A DNA stretch of 64,000 nt from [Phialemoniopsis] sp. UDSM-2020 (lineage: Eukaryota > Ascomycota > Sordariomycetes > Thyridiales > Thyridiaceae), in contig JAEILZ010000003.1 of NCBI GenBank assembly GCA_018873225.1, forward strand, positions 5,146,001 through 5,210,000, given 5' to 3'. Under the pieces are notes generated by a model. The model had not been told where the DNA came from, did not search any database, and saw nothing but the letters and a program-made list of their open reading frames with translations. How positions within the stretch are numbered: the stretch's first letter is position 1; every line of letters starts with the position of its first letter. Shown here piece by piece: positions 44,624 through 54,638 of this stretch. The position numbers and the translations under genes are program-made.

Positions 44624-47596
44624 GATGGGCAACAACAAAGTGAAGGCAGGATAGAAGTCCAAGAATGAGGATGGGAGATAAAGAGAAAGATGCAATGTGC
44701 AGCAGGGTCACTGCTGCTTGTTGTTTGGGAGGATGGAATCTCAAGATTCTGCAGAATCCTGGGTTGGTGATGAAAGAAGATGTGAGAAAAGGTTGAGGAG
44801 GAGTGATTCTTGGGCAAAAGGGAAATTAGAAAAAGAAGGGCCTCATTGCTGATGGTAAATCACTGGTATACTGTTCAGAGGCGGGTCTCCGCAAAATGAA
44901 GCTGTCGATGCCTCGCAGCCTCGTGGCCTCGCACTAGTGCAGTGCTGCTCGCAACTAGTTTTAACTGAGGACTGGACCTGCTGGTCAGTAATTATTTAGG
45001 CAAACAGCCTTGTGAAAGAACAAAATCGGGCATCCTTAGCCTTTATCAATTTCATACCAAGGATTGCCATGGCGGACATTCCTGCCAGTTCTTCTCTACG
45101 TCTGATTCTTCAAGATAGCTCGAGTCTCGAGATAATTGCCTCGGCAGGTTTAACAAAGCAAAATCCATTCTCAACATTACGAAGAGAGCATCTCATAGAG
45201 CTCTAACCGACTTATCACCACCGACCGTTACGTAAGTAGAGAAACGCACAACTGAGCCCGACACCCCTTCATGAATGATGGAACAACGAGGACTAGCAGA
45301 GGAGGTGCTTGAGCCGGGACATGATTCAGAAGGCAAAGTCTGGAACTGTAACCCCCCTTTGAAATATGGTGCATCGAATAAAAGGTTGCTAACATAACGC
45401 TCCGCAGTCGAGATCAACTCGCCAATCGGTTTCCTGAGTCTCCCTAGCGAAACACGAAACGTAGCATACGATCTCTTCCTGTGCAAGGAAGAACCTCTCA
45501 ACTCTTCGGCCATCAGCCAACAACGGAAGCAGCTCACACCCGCACTGCTCTGAGCCAAGAAAAGCCATCAACGTGGAAGCCAGTTCTATGCTCCACAGCT
45601 TGAATCGGTTCGTATTGACCGGAACCGTCCAGGGTGTACTCTTATTTCTCAGACAGATTGCAAACAGAAACGCAGGCTGCATCCGATAAATCCTTATTGT
45701 TTATCAGAGAGTTTCATCGCTTGCAAGCTGATGATGCCCTCGAGATGATTAGAGTTGGAATATTCAGAGCCATCAAGATCGGTTGCACCAACTTCACTTC
45801 GCTCAGAACATCGCTACGGACCACGACTTACATAGGGCATAGACTCGGCAAATTAAGCAATTGTTTGATCGCCCATGCTGCCTTGGAGGGCGAAGTCTGA
45901 AAACCAGTTGTGTGTTGCAAGTTTCTGTCAACAGCTGCGAGATGCGACTCAGACAAGCAGTAGTTAGGAAAAGAACGGGCGGTGCCGATGAACTAGTCCC
46001 GGGAACCGGACTAAGGCACACAGGCCGTTCACGAGGAATCGGGGACGTCATCCCAAGCCCTCAGGGCCCTCAGTCCGCCCTGTGGTGTATTAGGCTCTCC
46101 CGCAGGACGCTATTGTGGGCACAGAGGCTGGGTTGCTATGCTCGTGGAGAAGGACTTAGAGGTAAGCCAATCGCAACGACGGCTTATTCGTCCCTTTCCC
46201 ATGGGTTTGTGTGCTTTCTTGCGAACTCGGAAAGTCTATCATCCACCTAATTACTCTGGATGAACATTACTTTGACTAAGCATTATCAAAAACAGGCTTT
46301 GCTATTCGCCTGCCACGCAAGTTGGCACCTCCTGGCCAGCGTTTCACACCCACTCGATTTGTTTTAGAGGGAATTTCTCTGACTCTAAATGGATAAACAT
46401 CGTTTCCATTGGGCAATTGGCCGGACTGCCCACCAAACCCACCATGACGAGGCGATGATGGAGGGTAGACTAGGAAACCCGGGATCGGACGCAGGCCCCT
46501 TGTGGAGGCCAGGAAGACAGCTGCAGCAGAAGGAATGGCGTCGCCTCAGGTGCGGGGAACCGCATCGAGCTGAGAGAAACAAGGGCGAAGTTGTGGTGGA
46601 GAAGCGCGAATTACAAACAAGGAACTATCCGTCCGCCTGGAGAGGACCCTGTGTGGCTCCGAGCTAAGAGTGCACTAAAAGGGTGTCTTGACGACATCGA
46701 TTTCTTCCCAGCGGACAAGCCTAGCTACTGCTCAAGCTCACAGCTCATGGCGTCGCTCAAAGAAGCTGACAAGCGCTCGATCGGTCTCTGGAGCGGACTC
46801 TGAACCAGCCGCCTTTTTCTTCCAAGCTTGGATTTGAGCTCCCATCGCGCAGGGCCAGACTCTCCCAGCAGGACTAGTCTTGGCAGGGCTCCCCTTGTCA
46901 AGTCTAGCATTGCTAGAGGTATCCCTTGGTGGCGAGCATCACTTCTCTGCATGGCCAGAAGTGACAAATCAGAGCTGAGTCCTTTCGATCAGGACTGCAT
47001 GTCGCAGTCCACAGATTTTCCTATTCTGGCGGTCGTTTCTCCAGTGATTGTCATCCTGTATCCACACTGGATCTGAGATACATGTTCATCGACGGCACAT
47101 TACCGGCTTGGCTGGGTATCTCCTCGTCATCCATTCGTGCCGGCTTTCACCACCTCCGACCCCCAACTTGGTTGAAACCATCACCTTGGCCACTTTGGTT
47201 TCGTCTTCCAAGCTTGCCAAGCTAGGTGGCTCCTCTCCAGTGAGGCCATATCGTGGTGCCACGCCATCGAGAGGAGGCGGCCTAGTGGCCCATTGGCTCC
47301 ATGCGCCGGACTTTTTATGGAAGCACTTCTTAGCTTCTTAGCCTGGAGGTGGGTTGCTCGTCAACATCATAGGCTCCGGTGAGATCATGGCCAAAAGCAT
47401 GATGGGAGTGTCAGGTCCTAGATCGTCCCCCCTTTGCTTCGGGGAGCTTGAGAGCCAGGCCTTAAAAGGCACCATCGTCTTCCCGCCGTCGTCGCAAGTG
47501 TGACACGCCTGCTTCCTTTTCTCGTCCATCCACCTGCAAGTGTTCGTGCCAGTGCTGTGACAGCTCAGACCGAAGAGTCAACTTAAGACAGCAAAG
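44624..47596. other. Gene-poor stretch of about 3 kb
   Basis: I find no supportable gene. Short frames exist on both strands. One on the minus strand at 45389-45682 (including NTNRFKLWSIELAS) resembles the start of some fungal NLR-type proteins, but only faintly, and no continuation is visible. No long terminal repeat, terminal inverted repeat or AT-rich mutated block was seen. The right end should be the fasciclin gene promoter. Confidence 0.4.
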
Positions 47597-48807
47597 ATGC
47601 AGCTCAAGTCCTTCATCCCTCTGGCCCTGGCCAGCAGTGCCCTGGCCCAGTCGAGTGTGCCCAGCTTGGCCGATGCCCTTGGTTCTCAGAATGCCACCCT
47701 CTCGGTCCTCAACGGTAAGTCACATACAATTCAGCTATTCCCAGACTTGATGGTTGCTAACCCTCGTGCACAGGACTCCTGGCCTCCCAGCCCGACCTGG
47801 TCAAGTCGCTGTCCAGCGTGTCCAACGTCACCATCCTGGCCCCGAGCAACAACGCCCTGACCAAGCTGCTCAACTCGTCCATGGGCGCCGCCCTCGCCAC
47901 CGACAAGGACGCCCTGACCAGCCTGCTCATGTACCACGTCCTCAACGGCACCCACTACGGCTCCAGCTTCACCAACGCGTCCATGTTCGTGCCCACCATG
48001 CTCAACAGCCCCAAGTACGCCAACGTGACGGGCGGCCAGCGCGTCGAGGCCAAGATGATGGGCGGCAACGTCACCTTCTTCTCGGCCCTCAAGGAGAACT
48101 CGACCGTCGTCACGCCCAACGTCAACTTCACCGGCGGCGTCATCCACGTCGTCGACAGCGTCCTGTCTATCCCCATGAACGACACGGCCACGCTCATCGG
48201 CGCCAACCTCACCGCCGCGGCCGGCGCCATCATGCAGGCCAAGGCCGCCATGAACCTCTCCATGGCGCGCGACGTGACCATCCTCGCGCCCTCCAACGAG
48301 GCCTTTGCCGCCATCGGCTCCCTGACCTCCAACATGACGACCGACATGCTCGCCCAGGTGCTCATGTACCACGTCATCCCGGGCATGGTCGCCTACAGCC
48401 CGCTCATCAAGAACGGCACCATGGCTAAGACGGCCGGCGGCATGAACGTCACCTTCACCGTCGACAACGGCACCGTCTACGCCAACTCGGCCAAGGTCGT
48501 CCTGGCCGACCTGCTCGCCGGCAACGGCGTCGTCCACGTGCTGGACGGTGTTCTGAACCCCATGAACTCGACCGCCAAGCCCGACCCCTCGGCCAGCACC
48601 GCCGCCCCTGCCTTCAGCGGTGCCTCTACGGCCAGCGGTGGCGAGGTTCCCTTCACCTCGGGTATCCCGGCCCCGACCTCGACCGCCCCGGCTGCGACCG
48701 GCGGTGGCCGTACCACGTCGAGCACCAAGAACGCCGCTCCCATGATGACCGGCGCCGTCGGTGCTGCCGCCCTCTTCGGCGGTGCTGCTGTTCTCGTCAA
48801 CATGTAA
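47597..48807 (+). CDS. Secreted fasciclin (FAS1) domain protein, probably GPI-anchored
   Basis: Exons are 47597-47714 and 47774-48807 across a 59-bp intron; 383 residues. A signal peptide (MQLKSFIPLALASSALAQ) is followed by two FAS1 domains. The first shows NVTILAPSNNALTKLL and GGVIHVVDSVLSIP; the second DVTILAPSNEAFAAIG, VLMYHVIPGMVAYSP and NGVVHVLDGVLNP. Many N-glycosylation sequons (NVT, NGT, NMT, NST) are present. A Ser/Thr/Ala/Pro-rich stalk follows and the C-terminus is a hydrophobic tail (AVGAAALFGGAAVLVNM), as in GPI-anchored wall proteins. FAS1 proteins mediate adhesion at the cell surface. Third-position G/C is very high, so long frames on the opposite strand here are shadows. Confidence 0.92.
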
Positions 48808-49219
48808 AACTAGCAAGCAAATGCACAGTAAATATCGCAGAGTATTTAATTTTCTAGTCAACTGAGGGGAAGGGTCTCGACGGACTGAGGCTGTAATAAG
48901 GAAGGGTGAAATGTAGCCGAGCACGGCCTGCTGCGCCTGTTCTTCTGCATGCTTGTAATATTAGCTACAATGAGAGAGATGTATGCAAATCAATTGACAT
49001 ATTGATCAATACAATACTGCCGTATACTGCTGTGATTCGCGCTATCATGTTCCTAAATTACCACCCCAGGTCGCTGTGCAATACCAAGCGACGAATCCTG
49101 ATCACAAGCGTGCAAAGCATATCATCCGTAAAAACCAGTGCTATGTCAACCGCGAGAATGACCATCTCTTATGTGCACTCTCTGTCCTACAAGCATCCAT
49201 CCAGCTTTGACGTGAATAC
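48808..49219. other. Intergenic region between two convergent genes
   Basis: About 410 bases of 3' flank for the fasciclin and phosphatase genes, with no coding signal. Confidence 0.5.
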
Positions 49220-52200
49220 TCATGCACCCTCGTCCCTTGCTCTTCGCAGGAAAATCTCCAACACACCCTTCTGCTTATCCTCCTGCGCCTTCACCTCCTT
49301 GTCCTTCTCAGGCCTGGCCGCCCGACACACCAGGGCCCCGAAAACCTCGGCATACTTCTTCTCTCGAGCCTGCCGCCGATCGAATGCCACCCACGACGCC
49401 TTGAAGCTTGACGAGCGTCTCCCAATACTCCCCAGGGCGGCGCCGACGCCGCCGCGACCCGAGGACTTGGTCGCTTCGAGGTCGGCCTGACTGAGCGGTG
49501 AAAGCTCGCTGATGATCTTGGCCAAGGTGGTAGTGAGGAAGACGAACGCGATGTTATGGTTCGGTGCTGTGGAGAGGATGTCGAGGATAGTCTGCTTGTC
49601 GTCGTCTGCGGCAGGGTCGCCGGCGGGCTTGGCGAGCGAGGACAGCTGAGCTTGCTCCATCCTAGTCCAGAGTGGGATGGTAACGATACCATCCGTCAAA
49701 CCACGGAGAAAAAGGACGAGTGCCTCGCTGACCACTTCTAACCTCCTGAGGGCAGGCACTTCGGGATCGAACGCATCGGCGATGTGCTTATCCTCGTCGA
49801 GTGCTTCAATGACTTTGCAAAGCTGCTCCTGATCTACACCATTAACCCGGTCGGTGAACGGCCAGCCCGCCTTGTCTCGGGGTATCTCGCAGTCCTCCAG
49901 CATCTGCTCGTCGGCGATCACGCGGTCTGTCAAGGTCTCGACGGTTTCTGTGAGCTTGAAGAGCTCTTTGGGGGCAGCGCAGCGGACCGGCAAGTCGTAC
50001 GGAATGGACCCTGTTGAGCTGCCGTCTTTTTGGCGAGAGGCCAGGAAGGGCCGTATGCCGCCATCCGGAACACGAATCAGCTCGTCAATGGACCTCCCAA
50101 TGCACGTCGGTGTCCATGTTGCCCTTACGGGGATGAAGTGGTCTCGGCCATCGGTCACGCGGAGCACAAGCACATCCTCCAATGTGCGCTGGCCGTCATT
50201 GAGCGTGCGGACGTGGGACAGGTCATTAACCAAGACCTCCAACAGCGCATGAACCGTTTCTCCCGGCTCTAGAGTGACCTCTTTGCCAAGATCGATGGCG
50301 TCGGACTCGACGGCATCGGGGTCTGACCTTGCAAAGGCAGGTGTGAGCCACTGAGGATCATTGAGGCCGTTAGCTTCCCCTGTACTTGGCGTTTCCACGA
50401 AAGAGAACGTCGCGGCCACTCTTCCCGTATTCGCGACTGTCAGTGTTGTTGTCTTCTTCTCCAGGTACCGGATACCACCGAAATAGACGCCTTGGTTGAT
50501 GTTGTCGCCGGACTGGTTGCTCTTGGGATCCGGCTTGTCAACAACAATGGTGATCCCAGGCCTGCCCTCATTTTCAGCACGATCCAGCTCCTTGGCAACT
50601 TCGGCGTGCACCTTCGCCTTCATCTCGGGAACCACAGCATCATAGTCGAGAGTGAAGATTGATATGATTGGCTTGTGGTCAGACGACTGGATCCGCTGAT
50701 GTGAGGTGTAGATGTCGAGATGTATCCGATCAACAAAGCCTTCCTTGGTGACGACTTCTTCGGGTGCCTCATCTTCCGCATCGTCATACTCATCGTAGTC
50801 GAGACTTGTGCTAGACTTGGACGGATTGTCACCGTCGTTCTCGGGGTCGTAATCGAACAAGACCTCGTCGTCATCGCCAGCTTGTTCCATGCCTTGAGCC
50901 TTCATCTCCTCGTCCTTCTTCTGTGCCTCCTTTTTCTCTCGCACTCGTTTCTGGTATTCTTCCCTATCCTTCCGAGTCCGATAGAGAATCCGATCGCACC
51001 AACTGGGCGCGCGCTGCTTCTCACTCGAATCAAATAATCCCACTGTGCCGACATCATACTTGTACGATGGGAGAAACGTGACCTTGCCTTCGCGCCATCC
51101 ATCCTCAAACACTTTGCCCTGGTGCATCATTCTTCGCAGCTGGTCATGAGGCAAAAGGGAATCAAGTGTAGCTTGTAGTGAGGCCGGGTCGTCTGATGGG
51201 TCTGGCAAGAATTCATCCGGATCTGGGAGGGTTTCGGAGTCCTCGTCGGAACTCTTGTCCGTGGATAGCGACGGCGCGGATCTTTTGTCGGCGGACTCAT
51301 CGCTGCTCTCCGACGATCTCAGCACAATAGCATCTTCGCCTCCAAGAGACTCATTCTTGGCGTCTTGGTTTGTCCCGTACTCTCCTGTAGTGTGGAGCAT
51401 GAGAAGACGGCGTATGTCGTTACCTGGTAAACCATCCAGCCTGAAATTGAGGTCTCCGAACCAGAAGCCAAAGTCCTCATCACCAATTTTTTCTGACTCG
51501 TCCTCTTGAACTCCGCCAGGATGGATGATTGGGTCGAACTGGGTACGACTGACAATATGCGCCACGTCCCAACAGCGTCTTTCCACATAAGAAGCGTCAG
51601 CGCCACTTGCAAGATGGCAGTTGAGGAACATTAGCCTCGTAGTCTCGCCGAGCACAATACGTGTGGCGATTGAGCCCTTGTTCCCTAGATATCCAAGGAG
51701 ACCTGTGCCTACTTGACAAGTGCTGACATTGCTGATGGTAGGTGCAACCTCTGGAGAGGCGTAGATCAAAACTAACAGGCCGGTCATCTGGTCGGAAGCG
51801 ATATGCTGATACCCCTTAGGCAGTGCAGCTTCGATCGCCAGTTTCCATTTGTCCAGTGTACCACTGTCAGTGTAGACGCGCCCGATGTACTGGGTTGCAG
51901 CATTCAGATCGACCACTTCCTGCAAGCCCAGGACGTACAACCCGACATCCTTGCCTCCAACTAATCGCACAGCATTGGGGTCGTCTTCCAAGGCACCACT
52001 GCTGTCCTCCCTCACAACGGCCGGGTTGTGAGATAGGTCGAGTGATGCAAGTCTCTGATCGATCCCCTTGCCCGACACGAACCACCTCTCTAAATCTTTG
52101 TCGGTGCCAGGCTTCGCGGCCACATTCCACGTGCCGACCTTGACCCGGATGCGATGGGGGCGTATGTACTCGGCTCGTCGGGCGTGCACGGCTTTATGAA

Positions 52201-52339
52201 GGGATTGAGGGCTCGAGGTGAGTTCGTCAAGCTCCGCCTGAGCGGCGTCTGGCTCGGGGCCAGGACTGGAGCTCGAGGCCATTCCGTCGTCGGATCGTTC
52301 GCGTTGCTGAGAGAGCTCCAAGGGCTGTGTTTGGTTCAC
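49220..52339 (-). CDS. OCRL-type inositol polyphosphate 5-phosphatase with ASH and RhoGAP-like domains
   Basis: A single-exon protein of 1,039 residues. It removes the 5-phosphate from phosphoinositides such as PI(4,5)P2 at membranes. The catalytic domain (about 60-560) has VGTWNVA at 68-74, LQE at 139-141, FWFGDLNFR at 292-300, PSWCDRI at 444-450 and SDHKP at 552-556. After it come an ASH-type immunoglobulin-like domain (YLEKKTTTLTVANTGRVAATFSF, LEPGETVHALLEV) and a C-terminal RhoGAP-like domain (GWPFTDRVNG, FLRGLTDGIVTIPLW, NHNIAFVFLTTTLAKI). That order is the OCRL/INPP5B arrangement. The catalytic domain carries two acidic insertions (about 325-385 and 455-530), longer than in animal proteins. 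I see no clear GAP arginine finger, as in OCRL. Confidence 0.9.
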   Translation of the reverse strand: MNQTQPLELSQQRERSDDGMASSSSPGPEPDAAQAELDELTSSPQSLHKAVHARRAEYIRPHRIRVKVGTWNVAAKPGTDKDLERWFVSGKGIDQRLASLDLSHNPAVVREDSSGALEDDPNAVRLVGGKDVGLYVLGLQEVVDLNAATQYIGRVYTDSGTLDKWKLAIEAALPKGYQHIASDQMTGLLVLIYASPEVAPTISNVSTCQVGTGLLGYLGNKGSIATRIVLGETTRLMFLNCHLASGADASYVERRCWDVAHIVSRTQFDPIIHPGGVQEDESEKIGDEDFGFWFGDLNFRLDGLPGNDIRRLLMLHTTGEYGTNQDAKNESLGGEDAIVLRSSESSDESADKRSAPSLSTDKSSDEDSETLPDPDEFLPDPSDDPASLQATLDSLLPHDQLRRMMHQGKVFEDGWREGKVTFLPSYKYDVGTVGLFDSSEKQRAPSWCDRILYRTRKDREEYQKRVREKKEAQKKDEEMKAQGMEQAGDDDEVLFDYDPENDGDNPSKSSTSLDYDEYDDAEDEAPEEVVTKEGFVDRIHLDIYTSHQRIQSSDHKPIISIFTLDYDAVVPEMKAKVHAEVAKELDRAENEGRPGITIVVDKPDPKSNQSGDNINQGVYFGGIRYLEKKTTTLTVANTGRVAATFSFVETPSTGEANGLNDPQWLTPAFARSDPDAVESDAIDLGKEVTLEPGETVHALLEVLVNDLSHVRTLNDGQRTLEDVLVLRVTDGRDHFIPVRATWTPTCIGRSIDELIRVPDGGIRPFLASRQKDGSSTGSIPYDLPVRCAAPKELFKLTETVETLTDRVIADEQMLEDCEIPRDKAGWPFTDRVNGVDQEQLCKVIEALDEDKHIADAFDPEVPALRRLEVVSEALVLFLRGLTDGIVTIPLWTRMEQAQLSSLAKPAGDPAADDDKQTILDILSTAPNHNIAFVFLTTTLAKIISELSPLSQADLEATKSSGRGGVGAALGSIGRRSSSFKASWVAFDRRQAREKKYAEVFGALVCRAARPEKDKEVKAQEDKQKGVLEIFLRRARDEGA

Positions 52340-53118
52340 AGCTCAGCAGACAGATAACAAGATGTGTTATTGCCGCCTGCAGATCAGAACATTTCCACGG
52401 CTTATAAACATATCCCTTATCGCATCATCTCGCCCATGTTCCTTTCCTTCGTACTCGTAGTGGAGGGGTAGGTAACTCGATCTCGTGCGCTGCGTTCGTG
52501 ATTGTAAGAGGATCTGATGTACGGCGAGGCTAATTAAAGCCGTGGGATGAAAGTGAGCAACTGTATATAACAATAAAGACTTTGTTTGGACAATCGCATT
52601 CAATGCGACGGGAGAAGATCGTCATGGGGAATGCTTCAGCTGCCTTGGCAGGCCTCGAGGATGGATGACGCGCGGGATGCATTGGATGGGGGTGCTGATA
52701 AGGCGCTTATCGCGCGAATTCCAGAGCTAAGCTCGCCATTGGAGCCCCCCAGCAACCCCACCAAGCCACCAGAAAGGTGGCCCTCGTGTGCTGGAAGTGC
52801 GAGGCTGGGCAGCATCCATCATTGAGGAGGCATCTCGAAATTAGCCCTCGACTTAAATCGCAAGCAACAGAACGCCCGCTGTCTCAAACCTGTGCCTGCT
52901 TCGCACCGACCTAGCGCGTCGATTTCACCGGACATATTCTCTATCTAGCCCTTTCCTGACGGGCTCTCCCCATCTCCCAGATCGACTTCGCACACGCCCA
53001 AAGGCCGAATATCGTGCCACGATTGCGAGACCATTTCCTCATTGCAACCCGGACACTGTTACCGGACGGCTTTGCGATACTACACAAGACAAGGTCGAGA
53101 CCACACTATACATAGTTC
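52340..53118. promoter_or_regulatory. Divergent upstream region of the 5-phosphatase and dcp1
   Basis: A gene-free 780-bp interval. It contains a GATA-factor-type inverted repeat, GATAAG at 52697-52702 and CTTATC at 52706-52711, separated by three bases. Its use is inference. Confidence 0.4.
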
Positions 53119-53877
53119 ATGATGAGTCGACCAACGCCGCGCAAGTCGCGTCACCGCCAGAACCCCAGCGGAAGCGGTCCGCGCATCGCTGCTGCTTCGG
53201 ATTACGAGTCGGATGCAGCACAATACTACCTCGAGGAGCGTGGTATGGCCTCTTTCCCTCAGATACCGGAGCGAACAAACACCGAGTTGAACCTTTCCGT
53301 CCTCCAACGATACCTCCCCGACATCCAGAGCATCATGTCCATCGCCGCCAACGCGGTCGTCTACACATTTAGTCCCGAAACGCAAAACTGGGACAAGTCA
53401 GGAGTGGAGGGAACGCTGTTCGTCTGCGAACGAGAGGCAGTTATGAGTGGCAATAGTGCTATCCCGCGAGCATGCGTCTTCGTGCTGAACAGGAAAGGGC
53501 TGGACAACGTCATCGTAGACCTGGCCAATGTGAGCGACTGCGAATTCGCGGCGGAGCTTCTGATACTACGGCTGAGGGAGGAGGATGGGTCACAGGGAGG
53601 GCAGGGCGATCCTCGCGTGCTGGGCATCTGGATCCATGCCGACAAGGACGACACTCAGGAGGTGAACACGGCCATCATCCAGGAGTATTTCCGCCAGATT
53701 CAGCTGGCCCTGGGAGCGGCCTCGACCGAGGGTGTGCAGGATCTCCAGAGCTCGACAGCAAGCCTGCGGCCGCAGGAAGAGTCGCTTGGTCCGGCGATGC
53801 AAGCTATGGGAAGACGGGTCAGTCTCAGCGACCTCTTTGGGCAACGCGCAGGGGAAGTTAGTGAGAGTGGTGCATAA
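53119..53877 (+). CDS. dcp1: mRNA-decapping enzyme subunit Dcp1
   Basis: Dcp1 is the EVH1-domain activator of the decapping enzyme Dcp2 and acts in cytoplasmic mRNA turnover and P-bodies. Single exon, 252 residues (a second ATG one codon later is equally possible). The EVH1 domain begins LNLSVLQRYLPDIQSIMSIAANAVVYTF and continues with NWDKSGVEGTLFVCER, RACVFVLNRKGLDN and VLGIWIHADKD, which are Dcp1 signatures. The basic N-terminus (RPTPRKSRHRQN) and the C-terminal helix EYFRQIQLALG are also usual. The protein ends after a short tail (VSLSDLFGQ), so it lacks the long proline-rich extension of animal Dcp1. It is divergent from the 5-phosphatase gene. Confidence 0.92.
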   Translation: MMSRPTPRKSRHRQNPSGSGPRIAAASDYESDAAQYYLEERGMASFPQIPERTNTELNLSVLQRYLPDIQSIMSIAANAVVYTFSPETQNWDKSGVEGTLFVCEREAVMSGNSAIPRACVFVLNRKGLDNVIVDLANVSDCEFAAELLILRLREEDGSQGGQGDPRVLGIWIHADKDDTQEVNTAIIQEYFRQIQLALGAASTEGVQDLQSSTASLRPQEESLGPAMQAMGRRVSLSDLFGQRAGEVSESGA

Positions 53878-54638
53878 GGGTTGTCAAGTGTCTTGGTGTT
53901 CAGGTGTCGCACCTTGGCATCAGGATCGTCGCCTCCATCGATCGTTTTGGGGGCCAAAAGCGAGCGCGCCATCAGCACTACTGGTCCCTCCTAATTTCGT
54001 TCCCTTGTAAAAGATACCCATCATTATCAATTTGTTTGGTTCAGGCAGCGCAAAACCCACTCAGTCTGTTCACGGTCTACTTGATCAATAAAAACGCAGT
54101 CGCAGTATCGACGAGCGAAAATGACGAGATCGTGTGATGGAGGCTCTCGCTTTCGGCCGGAGTCTTTGTAGGGCTGAATTTGGCAATTCCTTGCGATCCA
54201 GCATCCTCCAACTCTAATTGCACAGACCACAGCTTGAATGATGATGCGGCGGTAACACGTTTCACGCCTGAGCAAATTCGGTTAAAGGCACGCTGCTGGT
54301 CCAAGGCACAGCCCAATTGCTGGGTCCTGTCAGCATCCCACTGTTTCGAAATTACAGCAGAGAGCCAGCTTGATGGACGGGGTTGACAAGTGAAATACAG
54401 CAGTTTTGCCTTGTGTAACTCTTCGACACTAACTAATTAATCATTGTGACTCCAGCCCCTGCAGCCCGGTTTTCGTGATCGCCACAGGGATCTCAGCCCC
54501 TTTCATCCAAGTCACAACCAAGATGGATATCAACACACCCGGACAATCTCTTCCTGGTTTTCTTCTTGTCTGTGAAGACCATGGTACACATTGGATCACG
54601 AGAGAGCTCCAGGCTTCGAGCTTCATCGCGACGTCGCC
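53878..54638. other. Intergenic region
   Basis: 3' flank of dcp1 and promoter of the DUF3433 gene, about 760 bases. No further gene is supported. Confidence 0.45.

Noticed and set aside
47731..48924. 397-residue minus-strand frame across the fasciclin gene
   Set aside because: Shadow of a G/C-rich coding exon; low-complexity Gly/His/Val composition, while the plus strand has a signal peptide and FAS1 motifs.
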